From Ezakiella sp. (GTDB taxonomy: Bacteria > Bacillota > Clostridia > Tissierellales > Peptoniphilaceae): a stretch of DNA of 64,000 nucleotides. A program made the translations under genes and the position numbers. The notes below the pieces were generated by a model. That model did no database searches, was not told where the DNA came from, and saw nothing but the letters and a program-made list of their open reading frames with translations. Numbering within the stretch: position 1 is the first letter of the stretch; each line of letters opens with the position of its first letter. The stretch covers positions 1-64,000 of the forward strand of contig JALFRW010000030.1 of the NCBI GenBank assembly GCA_022778715.1, in the 5' to 3' direction. This document shows positions 16,799 to 25,131 of the stretch, piece by piece.

Positions 16799-17737
16799 AT
16801 GAACGAATTAGAAATTTTTAAAGAAAAATTGAATCAAATTGGAATAGAAGAATTTGCCGTGATCGGCACAAATCGATATCGCCATCCAAAGTATTTGGAA
16901 AGCATGAAAGCTTATTACAATGAAAATCAAATTAGCGGCGATTTTAATACAGAAGATTTTAATTCAATAATTGTGGTGTTGATGAATTATAATCCTGGAA
17001 AATTTGTCCTAAGAAATATGTCAATTGGAGCAAATGAAATTGACTACCATCGCGTATTTAAAACCAAGGTGCAGGAGCTATCAGAAATATGCGATTTGGG
17101 AAAGTTTGCTGGTTTTACAGACACCGGACCGCTTTTTGATCGAACGCTTGCACTTGAAGCGGGGCTTGGCTTTATTGGGAAAAATGGCTGTCTTATAAAT
17201 CCAAAATTGGGATCTTTTGTTTTTATTGGATATATTTTTACGGATAAAATTTTACCCTTATCAGAGAAAAAGAGAGTAAAAAATATTTTGTGTGATAGTT
17301 GCAGGCTATGTGTGAAAGCTTGTCCAACAAAAGCATTGTCTAATGAAAGATTTGAGCCAACAAAATGTCAGTCACATTTAACTCAGAAGAATGTTTTGAG
17401 CGAAGAAGAGGAATCCATGATAAAAAGCTTTTACGGCTGCGACATTTGCCAAAAAGTTTGTCCCTATAATAAAGATAAAAAAATTGGAATGAAAGAGTTT
17501 AGAAAATTTGAAGATATTACTTATAATGAAATATTTTTGCTACCAAATAGAGAATACAAAGAAAAGTTTTATAATCGTTCATTTTTTTGGAAGAGCAGAA
17601 AAATAATAAAGAGAAATGCAATTTTAAAGGCAATTAACACAGATAATTTCGAAATTAAAGATTTGATAAAAATAGAAAAAGACAAACAAAATATTTATCT
17701 TGCGAGATATATAGATTTATTTGAGCAAAAGTTTTAA
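16799..17737 (+). CDS. queG: Epoxyqueuosine reductase QueG
   Basis: 312 aa. Cobalamin-dependent iron-sulfur enzyme for the last step of queuosine tRNA modification. The N-terminal half contains the cobalamin-domain block GLGFIGKNGCLINP. Two [4Fe-4S] motifs follow: CDSCRLCVKACPTKAL and CDICQKVCPYNK. It is shorter than the proteobacterial enzyme (about 380) because the C-terminal HEAT-like region is short. No convincing ribosome binding site precedes the ATG at 16799. The upstream bases are AT-only, so translation may be leaderless or the start may be weak. No other queuosine genes are nearby. Confidence 0.92.
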   Translation: MNELEIFKEKLNQIGIEEFAVIGTNRYRHPKYLESMKAYYNENQISGDFNTEDFNSIIVVLMNYNPGKFVLRNMSIGANEIDYHRVFKTKVQELSEICDLGKFAGFTDTGPLFDRTLALEAGLGFIGKNGCLINPKLGSFVFIGYIFTDKILPLSEKKRVKNILCDSCRLCVKACPTKALSNERFEPTKCQSHLTQKNVLSEEEESMIKSFYGCDICQKVCPYNKDKKIGMKEFRKFEDITYNEIFLLPNREYKEKFYNRSFFWKSRKIIKRNAILKAINTDNFEIKDLIKIEKDKQNIYLARYIDLFEQKF

Positions 17738-17761
17738 AAGATTTTGTATTCTATAAGAAAA

Positions 17762-17782
17762 GTTATTCTAATATAGAATAAC
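17762..17782. repeat. Inverted repeat downstream of queG
   Basis: GTTATTCT-AATATAG-type hairpin with AGAATAAC. There is no T run on the plus strand. On the minus strand it is followed by TTTTCTT, so it could stop transcription arriving from the right. Confidence 0.45.
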
Positions 17783-18514
17783 CTCAAATAACACAAATAT
17801 CAAGTCTTACTAAATTTTTAATGGCTGGAGAGTTTTTGAGTAATTATTTAAATGATTCTTTTTTCTTCAGAAATTCTTTTTTATTTTATCTGAAGTGAAG
17901 TACAGAAAATTTTAAAATCCTTATCAAGATAACCATTTATGCCATTATAACTCTAAATATAAAAACCATATTTGAATAGAAGTTAAACAATTTAGACTCT
18001 AACTACTTTTTTATGTGATCAAGTTTTGTGAAGTACTTATCCAAATAATTATATGTGGCAATAAAATAGAGCCATTACAAATGCGGATGGTTTGCTATCG
18101 AATAAATTTCGAACAGAATTTTATTTTAGTTGCATAAAAATATCAGGGTTCTGCAAATTCTTCAGCTAAAAATTGATAGCAGAAGAAAAAAATTGAAATG
18201 GTGGAAACGACAATGGAAGAATTTTAAAAAGCATAGAGCAATTAGAGAAGGAAAGTACAAAAATTGAAAAGATATAAAATTGAGAAAATCATCTTAACCA
18301 GAGGATAAAAAATTTTAAAAAGTGTATAAACATAAATAAAAGTTAAAAAGGTAGAGAGTTTGAAGCATCTGAAAGAGAAATTACATGTAAGTAAGTTAAG
18401 ATAGACGTATGGGAAATTTATTTATAACTTAGGATAGTACAATGTAAAGGTAGATGCAAAAAAATAAACAATAAAGCTTATAAACTGTGACAGTAAAATA
18501 TAGATGAGATCTGA

Positions 18515-18546
18515 GGTAATTACTAAAAATAGTGGTTACCTTTTTT
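18515..18546 (+). terminator. Orphan rho-independent terminator
   Basis: GGTAATTACTA pairs with TAGTGGTTACC (11 bp with two G-U pairs) followed by TTTTTT. The nearest plus-strand gene upstream, queG, ends 777 bases earlier. It may end a read-through queG message or an unannotated RNA. Confidence 0.65.
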
Positions 18547-18673
18547 GTTGTAAAATATCATCGAATTTTTATATTCATTTTATTTTTCGTAGTAATTGGG
18601 TATAAGTATATTGTTACAAAATAATTGCTAAATTGAAGATTGAAATATAAGTATTTTTTTTATTTCTAAGATG

Positions 18674-18682
18674 TGATATAAT
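18674..18682 (+). promoter_or_regulatory. Extended -10 promoter element of the EF-G paralogue gene
   Basis: TGATATAAT, a perfect -10 with TGn extension. No good -35 at 17 bases. It lies 74 bases before the start codon. Confidence 0.5.
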
Positions 18683-18756
18683 GTAACAAATAGGAAAATG
18701 TGATTAGAATTACATATAGTGATTAAAATAGACATTTTCGTAACAAGGAGGTACAC

Positions 18757-20817
18757 ATGAAAGTTTATCAAGCTGAAAATATCAGAAATATTTCACTATT
18801 AGGCCACTCGAGCGCCGGTAAAACCACTTTTACCGAAGGTGCACTTTTTGCAACAGGCGTAACTTCTAGACAAGGCAAAGTTGAAGATAAAAACACAGTT
18901 TCTGACTTTGACAAAGAAGAAATGACGCGTGGAGTTTCTATTGGAACATCTGTTATTCCAGTTGAGTACAACGGAATAAAGTACAATATTCTTGACACTC
19001 CGGGATATTTTGATTTTATTGGTGAAATGTACGGGGCAAAAAGAGTTTCTGATGGATCCGTCATCGTGATTGATGCACAAGCCGGTGTAGAAGTTGGCAC
19101 TGAAAAAGCTTGGAACAACGTTGAGAAATACAATACGCCAAGACTAATTTTTTTAAACAAAATGGACAAAGAAAATGTTAATTTTGAAAAGGTTTATCAA
19201 TCTATAAAACAAAAATTAGGTGACAAGGTTATTCCCTTTACAATTCCTATCGGTGATGGCGATGAATTTAAAGGTTGCTACGATGTGTTAGATAGAAAAT
19301 ATCATAAATTTGATGGTCCAAATGGCGAAGTTGAAGATGCACCACAAGAATTAATCAATAAATGTGAAAAATACATTTCTGCGTTAAATGAAATTGTGGC
19401 TGAAAGCGACGAAAAACTTCTTGAAAAATATTTCGCTGAAGAATCATTCACACAAGAAGAATTTATTTCCGGCATCCGAAAAGCTGTTGCAACTGGTGAG
19501 CTTTGTCCGCTATTTGTAGGTGTTGCATCTGAAGCCATTGGTGTAAAGAGAATTTTGGACGCCGTTAGAAGGTATATTCCAAGTCCCGCAGAACATCCAA
19601 TTCAAAATGGTATTTGGGATGACTCAATTGTTCAAAGAAATACAAACACAGACGACGAATTTTCCGCTGTTGTGTTTAAGACAATTGTGGATCCATTTGT
19701 GGGGAAACTTTCACTTTTCAAAGTTTTGTCCGGCACTCTCACAAAGGATGTTATTCTTTATAATCCGGGAAAAGATAAGGAAGAAAAATTGGGCGGACTC
19801 TTCTATTTAAGAGGAAAGAACCAAATTGAAACTGACAAGATTGTGGCTGGAGATATTGGTGCAACTGCAAAGCTTCAATATACAGAAACAGGAGACACGC
19901 TTTGTGATATAGAAAACCCAATTGTTTATGAACCGATTAGATATCCTGATCCAACTTTATTTATGGCAGTTTATCCAACAAAACAAGGTGACGATGACAA
20001 GATTGCACAATCTTTATATAGGTTAAATGAAGAAGATCCTTCATTTATAATTGAAAGAAACCCAGAGACCAAGGAACTTCTAATAGGTGGTCAAGGAAAT
20101 ATGCAACTTCAAGTTATCCAAGACAAATTAAAGAGCAGATTTAATGTTGAAGTGGATTTGAGAGATCCAAAGATTGCATATAGAGAAACAATCACGAAGA
20201 CAGCTTCTGTTCAAGGCAAACATAAAAAACAATCAGGTGGTGCTGGTCAGTACGGTGACGTTTGGATAAGATTTGAACCTAGCGACGAAGATTTCGTGTT
20301 TGACGAAGAAGTTTTCGGCGGCGCAGTTCCAAAGAACTATTTCCCGGCAGTTGAAAAAGGTTTACGTGAAAGTATTGAGCATGGTATCGTAGCCGGATAT
20401 CCGGTTGTTCACATGAAAGCAGTGCTTTACGATGGAAGTTATCATGATGTTGATTCAAATGAAGTTTCTTTTAAGATTGCCGCTCAAATTGCATTTAAAA
20501 AAGGAATGGAGGAAGCCAACGCTGTTCTTCTCGAACCAATAGTTAAAGCTGAAATTATAATTCCAGGTGAATACATGGGCGATGTAATGGGAGATATGAA
20601 CAAACGTCGTGGCAGAATTCTTGGAATGGAACAACAAAGAGATGGCACACAAAAAATTATTGCTGAAGTTCCACATGCGGAAATGTTTAGATATGCAATT
20701 GATCTAAGAGCTATGACTCAAGCAAGAGGTTCATTTACAATGAATTTTGAAAGATACGAACAGGTGCCTCAAGAAATTGCAAAGAAAATTGTGCAAAATC
20801 TTGAAGCTGATAAATAG
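18757..20817 (+). CDS. EF-G-like translational GTPase (paralogue, FusA2 type)
   Basis: 686 aa, EF-G domain layout I-V. P-loop is G16HSSAGKTT instead of the AHIDAGKTT of the main EF-G. G3 is D80TPGYFDF, so the catalytic histidine of DTPGH is tyrosine. G4 is N134KMD. Domains II to V are intact, with GGAGQYGDV in domain IV. These features mark the EF-G-like paralogue group common in Clostridia, not the elongation factor of the str operon, and no rpsL/rpsG/tuf genes are adjacent. Its cellular role is unsettled. AAGGAGG precedes the ATG. Monocistronic, with its own terminator. Confidence 0.88.
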   Translation: MKVYQAENIRNISLLGHSSAGKTTFTEGALFATGVTSRQGKVEDKNTVSDFDKEEMTRGVSIGTSVIPVEYNGIKYNILDTPGYFDFIGEMYGAKRVSDGSVIVIDAQAGVEVGTEKAWNNVEKYNTPRLIFLNKMDKENVNFEKVYQSIKQKLGDKVIPFTIPIGDGDEFKGCYDVLDRKYHKFDGPNGEVEDAPQELINKCEKYISALNEIVAESDEKLLEKYFAEESFTQEEFISGIRKAVATGELCPLFVGVASEAIGVKRILDAVRRYIPSPAEHPIQNGIWDDSIVQRNTNTDDEFSAVVFKTIVDPFVGKLSLFKVLSGTLTKDVILYNPGKDKEEKLGGLFYLRGKNQIETDKIVAGDIGATAKLQYTETGDTLCDIENPIVYEPIRYPDPTLFMAVYPTKQGDDDKIAQSLYRLNEEDPSFIIERNPETKELLIGGQGNMQLQVIQDKLKSRFNVEVDLRDPKIAYRETITKTASVQGKHKKQSGGAGQYGDVWIRFEPSDEDFVFDEEVFGGAVPKNYFPAVEKGLRESIEHGIVAGYPVVHMKAVLYDGSYHDVDSNEVSFKIAAQIAFKKGMEEANAVLLEPIVKAEIIIPGEYMGDVMGDMNKRRGRILGMEQQRDGTQKIIAEVPHAEMFRYAIDLRAMTQARGSFTMNFERYEQVPQEIAKKIVQNLEADK

Positions 20818-20832
20818 AATAAAATTATAATT

Positions 20833-20858
20833 AGAGCACGCATTGTCGTGCTCTTTTA
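20833..20858 (+). terminator. Terminator of the EF-G paralogue gene
   Basis: AGAGCACG and CGTGCTCT stem with a short loop, followed by TTTT. Confidence 0.8.
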
Positions 20859-20859
20859 G

Positions 20860-20905
20860 TTTAAAATTTTGTATTTAGGGTATATAATGGTTAGATAAGG
20901 TCAAG
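20860..20905 (+). promoter_or_regulatory. Promoter of the ctsR operon with a possible CtsR half-site
   Basis: TTTAAA (20860-20865), 17-base spacer, TATAAT (20883-20888). At 20899-20905 there is GGTCAAG, matching one heptad of the CtsR operator (RGTCAAA-NAN-RGTCAAA). The second heptad is not recognisable, so self-repression by CtsR is plausible but not shown. Confidence 0.45.
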
Positions 20906-20927
20906 AATATTTTAGAGAGGTGAGATT

Positions 20928-21389
20928 TTGGCAGGATTATCAAATAGTATTGAAGAATTTTTGATTAAAATGTTGGACGACAACGAGGGAATTGTTGTAG
21001 TAAAAAGAAATGAACTCGCGAACGATTTCAATTGCAGCCCATCTCAAATAAATTATGTATTGGAGACCAGATTTCAAACATCAATGGGCTATTATATTGA
21101 GTCTAGACGAGGAGGAGGCGGATATATTAAAATATCAAGAGTGGAAATTGATTCGCACGAAGATTATTTAAATAATTTAATTAATAATATTGGAGACATT
21201 TTAACTTTTAATGAAAGTATAAATATTATAGATTCATTAGTTTTTTTAAAATATATAAATGAGAGAGAAGCTGTAATTTTTAAAGCAGCAATGGAGGATA
21301 GAGCATTAGATATAAAAGGACAAGACAAAAATATTTTGAGAGCAAATTTGTTTAAAAATATGCTTGTTGCAATCTTTAAGGAGAGTTAG
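20928..21389 (+). CDS. ctsR: Transcriptional repressor CtsR
   Basis: 153 aa, the family length. Represses clp and other heat-shock genes. The N-terminal winged helix is clear (EFLIKMLDDNEGIVVVKRNELA, then NCSPSQINYVLETRF) with the glycine-rich wing RRGGGGYIKISR, which is also the thermosensing loop. The C-terminal helical dimer domain follows. Start is TTG at 20928 behind AGAGGTGAG. First gene of ctsR-mcsA-mcsB-clpC-radA. The four genes behind it have overlapping or near-touching ends. Confidence 0.95.
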   Translation: MAGLSNSIEEFLIKMLDDNEGIVVVKRNELANDFNCSPSQINYVLETRFQTSMGYYIESRRGGGGYIKISRVEIDSHEDYLNNLINNIGDILTFNESINIIDSLVFLKYINEREAVIFKAAMEDRALDIKGQDKNILRANLFKNMLVAIFKES

Positions 21390-21390
21390 T

Positions 21391-21801
21391 ATGAAAAATA
21401 AAGATTTTTACAATGATAGAGACAATTCAAACACAGATAATTTTGAAAAGGTAGACGTAAATGTTATGTTAACTGATGACATTTTAAAATTTTTTAAGGG
21501 GATAGAAAAGCTTACAGAGGCGAGCCAAGAAGATGATAGAGTTTGCCCAAATTGTAACACTAGTTTTAGAGATATTCGAGCAAATATGGAAGTTGGATGT
21601 GAGGTTTGTTATAAAACGTTCAAAAACGAAATTACTGCACTTTTAAAAATGCGAAATATTTTACCTCGAATTCAACAACATGATCCGCTCACTGATTTAA
21701 AAAGAGAGCTTGAAGTTGCAATAAAGACTGAGAATTACGAAAAAGCTGCAGAGCTAAAAGAGAAGTTGGAGGGTTTAGTGAATGATAATACAAGGGTATA
21801 G
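21391..21801 (+). CDS. mcsA: McsA-like activator (UvrB/UvrC motif), lacking the N-terminal zinc finger
   Basis: 136 aa from the ATG at 21391, which follows AAGGAG. In the Bacillus system McsA activates the arginine kinase McsB and modulates CtsR. The central CPNC...CEVC zinc site is kept, and the C-terminal UvrB/UvrC motif (ELEVAIKTENYEKAAELKEKLEGL) is clear. The N-terminal region has none of the first CxxC zinc finger of the Bacillus protein. It is instead a short charged segment (NKDFYNDRDNSNTDNFEKVDV). The 3' end overlaps mcsB by 20 bases. Confidence 0.88.
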   Translation: MKNKDFYNDRDNSNTDNFEKVDVNVMLTDDILKFFKGIEKLTEASQEDDRVCPNCNTSFRDIRANMEVGCEVCYKTFKNEITALLKMRNILPRIQQHDPLTDLKRELEVAIKTENYEKAAELKEKLEGLVNDNTRV

Positions 21802-22750
21802 TATAGACTTTTTTAGAAATATTAAAGGCTATAAGTCTCCAAGATTTATGACATTTGCTGAAAAAAACGAATTAAAAAATAAAATAATCAGCTCTATTTC
21901 TAAGGAAAAGTTAGATCTGAAATATTTGCCGAATTGTCTGTTTGACAGCAAAGAGATAGAAAATCTGGCTGACAACAATTTACTCAGTTTTGATTTTCCG
22001 CAAAATGCTGACGTGGCAGTACTTTTTGAACCTGCTGGCGACAAAGTTATAAAGATAAACGACCTTGAACATATAACAATAAGTGGATATACAAACGATA
22101 ATCCGATTAAAAAGTATGAAGAAGTAAATACTTTGGCAGCTAATTTAGAAAAAGACCTCAATTTTCAGCATGACAGACAATTTGGATATTTGACAAATGA
22201 ATTGCCACTCTGTGGAAATGGTTTTATTGTAGATACGCTTGTACACGTTCCGGCACTTTTATATTCTGGTAAACTTATGTACACTATAAACAAACTCCTT
22301 AGAAGACCGGGAACTCTTATGATTCCATATTCTGAGAGAGATACAAAGAGCGCATTTTTTATAATTAGATGCATTTCAAAAACTGAGCCGTACAGAGATA
22401 TTAAGACAATTCAAAATATGGCAGAAGAAATTTCTGTTCGCGAAGAGACAGAAGTGAAGGATCTCATGGAAAATGATGATTTGATGAATCTTTTGACTAC
22501 GAGAGCTGAAGCTTTGAAAAAAGGAGATGCGATTAATAATACCAACTTTATGAAGGCTCTTGATGATTATGTATTCTACAGAAAACTTGTGGGTGAAGTG
22601 GTTACACCGAAGCAAATCGAAAAAATTTTGACAGATGCTAAAAAATATGAAAGAGTTTTAGAAAAAACTATGGATAATATGAATATGAGTGAAGTTTCAA
22701 AGAATTATTACGATATATTATTCAGTTTTAAGGAGGAAGCGAATGCTTAA
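21782..22750 (+). CDS. mcsB: McsB homologue, probable inactive arginine kinase
   Basis: 322 aa against about 350-360 in the family. Homology is clear from INDLEHITIS (NEEDHxRIQ in McsB), GYLTNE...GNGF (GYLTxCPTNVGTGL) and LVHVPALL (VMMHLPAL). The guanidino-kinase site is gone. The N-terminal SSRIRLxRN block is reduced to YSIDFFRNIKGY. The Arg of NEEDHxR is Thr99, the reactive Cys is Glu140, the Arg of RASVM is Ile149, and the RGxYGEG arginine is Met180. GGAGG lies 8 bases before the ATG. It overlaps clpC's start by 8 bases. I infer a non-catalytic adaptor or regulator in the CtsR/ClpC circuit. Confidence 0.85.
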   Translation: MIIQGYSIDFFRNIKGYKSPRFMTFAEKNELKNKIISSISKEKLDLKYLPNCLFDSKEIENLADNNLLSFDFPQNADVAVLFEPAGDKVIKINDLEHITISGYTNDNPIKKYEEVNTLAANLEKDLNFQHDRQFGYLTNELPLCGNGFIVDTLVHVPALLYSGKLMYTINKLLRRPGTLMIPYSERDTKSAFFIIRCISKTEPYRDIKTIQNMAEEISVREETEVKDLMENDDLMNLLTTRAEALKKGDAINNTNFMKALDDYVFYRKLVGEVVTPKQIEKILTDAKKYERVLEKTMDNMNMSEVSKNYYDILFSFKEEANA

Positions 22751-25130
22751 TTATCTAAATTATGATAAAGACGCAATTGAAATAATTGAAGATAGTGAAA
22801 ATGAAGCAAGCGAATTAAAAGCCAATGTCGTTGGCACACATCATTTATTGCTTGCTGCACTAAAAAAGAGAGATTTGGAAATTGTACAAATGCTCGCCAG
22901 GTTTGGCCTCAATTATTCCAGATTTTATAATGCAACGCTTGAGCTTGTTGGAATGGGTAATTCCGACAGAGTGGTCGGCAAGTCGGCAAGTTTTAATAGA
23001 ATAGTGAACGTCGATGCCAAGAAATATGCAAGTATGATGAAGCAGTCAGTGGTTAGTGCAGATGCTTTAATCATTGCAATATTAGCTGAAAACAACGATG
23101 TCACAGACATGATTTTGAATGGTTTAAGTTTTGACAAGAGAATTTTTATCAGAAACATGATGTCGGAACCAAATGAAGATTTTGGCATGGAAGGGCAAAA
23201 CATGACAGACGACGAAGTATTTGAAAATTTCACTATTAACTTAAATCAAAAAGCAAAAAATGGTGAAATAGACCCGGTTATCGGTAGAGATGAAGAAACA
23301 AACAGAATGATTGAAATAATTTCTAGAAGAACTAAAAATAATCCAACTCTTATCGGTGAACCTGGAGTAGGTAAAACTGCGATTGTGGAAGGGCTTGCTG
23401 AGGCTATTGTAAAAGGCAATGTACCATATTATTTACTTGACAAGGAAATTTATAAAGTAGACCTCACAATGCTTGTAGCTGGAACAAAGTACAGGGGAGA
23501 TTTTGAAGAAAGAATAAAAAAACTTTTAGAAAAAGCAAAAAGCGACAACAGAATTATTTTGTTTATAGATGAAATTCATAACATCGTGGGAGCCGGCGGT
23601 TCGGAAGGCTCGCTTGACGCGTCAAATATTTTAAAACCATACCTTGAAAGAGGAGACATTCAAATTATTGGCGCAACAACTTTCGATGAATATAGAAAAT
23701 ACATTGAAAAAGATTCAGCTCTTGAAAGAAGACTTCAAACTATTACCGTAAAGGAACCGTCAGTGGACGAAACAATGAAAATTTTATTTGGCATCAGAGA
23801 AAAGTTTGAAAACTTCCACAAAGTTAAAATTACAGATGAAGCTTTAAAGAAATGTGTTACTTTGTCGAACAGATATTTAACTGAAAGATTTTTGCCGGAC
23901 AAAGCCATTGATGTGATGGATGAGGCTCTAAGTAAAAAGAGAACCACTATAAAGGTTGACAATTCAGTAAATTTATTAAATGAAAAATTGGAAGAAATTA
24001 CAACCAAGAAAAATGCCGCTGTTAATGCTCAAGATTTCCTTAAAGCAGCAAAACTACGTGATGAAGAGAGAGTTCTTGAAGATAAGATTTCAAAATCAAA
24101 AGATGATGAGCTAAATGAATATGAAGTAGTAGATGTTGACGTAGTAGAAGAAGTAATTTCAAGTTGGAGCGGAATTCCTGTTACAAAAATGACTGATGAT
24201 GAAATGTTGAAACTAAGGAATTTTCGCGAAAATTTGAAATCCAAAGTGATTGGTCAAGAAGAAGCAATAAACGTAATAGACAAAGCTATAAAGCGTTCTA
24301 AAGCTGGTTTAAAAGACCCTAACAGACCAATAGGCAGCTTTTTGTTTGTTGGACCAACGGGAGTTGGTAAAACATATTTAGCTAAGAGAATTTCATTTGA
24401 ACTCTTTGGTGATGAAAGCAAGATGACCGTGATTGATATGAGTGAATTTATGGAAAAACACAGCGTTTCAAAACTAATTGGTTCACCACCCGGATATGTT
24501 GGATATGAAGAAGGCGGAAGACTTACAGAATCTGTAAGAAGAAATCCATATCAAGTGATTTTGTTTGATGAAATTGAGAAGGCACATCCAGATATTTTTA
24601 ACGCACTTTTACAAATTTTGGAAGAAGGCAGACTTACGGATAGTAAGGGTAAATCGGTTAATTTTAAAAACACTGTTATAATAATGACTTCAAATGCAGG
24701 TACGGCAGAGCTTAAGAAGAGAAATGTATACGGTTTTGAAAACACACAAAATACTGAAGACAAGGCGATTGCTGAAAAGATTGACAAGGCAATAAAGGAT
24801 ACATTCAAACCAGAGTTTTTAAATAGAATTGACGAAATTGTGATATTCAATCAGTTAAACGAAGACAATATAAAGCAAATTGTAAAACTTGAAGTTGAAA
24901 AGATTAAGAATAGAATTAAGGATAAATACATTCTCGAAGTTACAGATGATTTCATTAGTTACGTTGCAAAGAATGGATACAACGAAATTTATGGAGCTAG
25001 ACCACTAAAAAGAGAGTTGACTAAGTCTTTAGAAGATGGCATTTCAGAAGAAATTGTAAATGGAAAGATAAATCCTGGCGACCAAATTTTGGTAGATTAC
25101 AAAGATAAATTGATTATAAATCGAGTATGA
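22743..25130 (+). CDS. clpC: ATP-dependent protease ATPase subunit ClpC
   Basis: 795 aa from the ATG at 22743 (AAGGAGG just before it; an in-frame ATG 54 bases upstream lies inside mcsB). Hsp100 unfoldase that feeds substrates to ClpP. The N-terminal repeat domain (about 1-140) is followed by AAA-1 with GEPGVGKTAIVEG and the M-domain carrying a UvrB-like motif (AQDFLKAAKLRDEE). AAA-2 has GPTGVGKTYLAKR, followed by the C-terminal D2-small domain. The family's ClpP-binding loop is expected near residues 660-680. Heat-shock regulated through the CtsR operon. Confidence 0.95.
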   Translation: MLNYLNYDKDAIEIIEDSENEASELKANVVGTHHLLLAALKKRDLEIVQMLARFGLNYSRFYNATLELVGMGNSDRVVGKSASFNRIVNVDAKKYASMMKQSVVSADALIIAILAENNDVTDMILNGLSFDKRIFIRNMMSEPNEDFGMEGQNMTDDEVFENFTINLNQKAKNGEIDPVIGRDEETNRMIEIISRRTKNNPTLIGEPGVGKTAIVEGLAEAIVKGNVPYYLLDKEIYKVDLTMLVAGTKYRGDFEERIKKLLEKAKSDNRIILFIDEIHNIVGAGGSEGSLDASNILKPYLERGDIQIIGATTFDEYRKYIEKDSALERRLQTITVKEPSVDETMKILFGIREKFENFHKVKITDEALKKCVTLSNRYLTERFLPDKAIDVMDEALSKKRTTIKVDNSVNLLNEKLEEITTKKNAAVNAQDFLKAAKLRDEERVLEDKISKSKDDELNEYEVVDVDVVEEVISSWSGIPVTKMTDDEMLKLRNFRENLKSKVIGQEEAINVIDKAIKRSKAGLKDPNRPIGSFLFVGPTGVGKTYLAKRISFELFGDESKMTVIDMSEFMEKHSVSKLIGSPPGYVGYEEGGRLTESVRRNPYQVILFDEIEKAHPDIFNALLQILEEGRLTDSKGKSVNFKNTVIIMTSNAGTAELKKRNVYGFENTQNTEDKAIAEKIDKAIKDTFKPEFLNRIDEIVIFNQLNEDNIKQIVKLEVEKIKNRIKDKYILEVTDDFISYVAKNGYNEIYGARPLKRELTKSLEDGISEEIVNGKINPGDQILVDYKDKLIINRV

Positions 25131-25131
25131 T

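Larger units (their letters stand above)
17738..18756. other. 1-kb gene-free region with decayed sequence and an orphan terminator
   Basis: No reading frame of useful length on either strand. It contains an inverted repeat (17762-17782), a good plus-strand terminator (18515-18546) with no gene in front of it, and the promoter region of the EF-G paralogue at its right end. Short frames free of stops occur around 18070-18250. One reads RRKKLKWWKRQWKNFKKH, weakly reminiscent of the C-terminus of group II intron reverse transcriptases. Another reads AITNADGLLSNKF, weakly reminiscent of ISL3-type transposases. Neither is long enough to call. Best read as the remains of decayed mobile DNA, or a noncoding transcript. 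Confidence 0.5.

Noticed and set aside
18070-18250. Remnant of a group II intron maturase or ISL3-type transposase
   Set aside because: Only two short patches of weak likeness in different frames. Kept as a remark on the region and not called as a feature.
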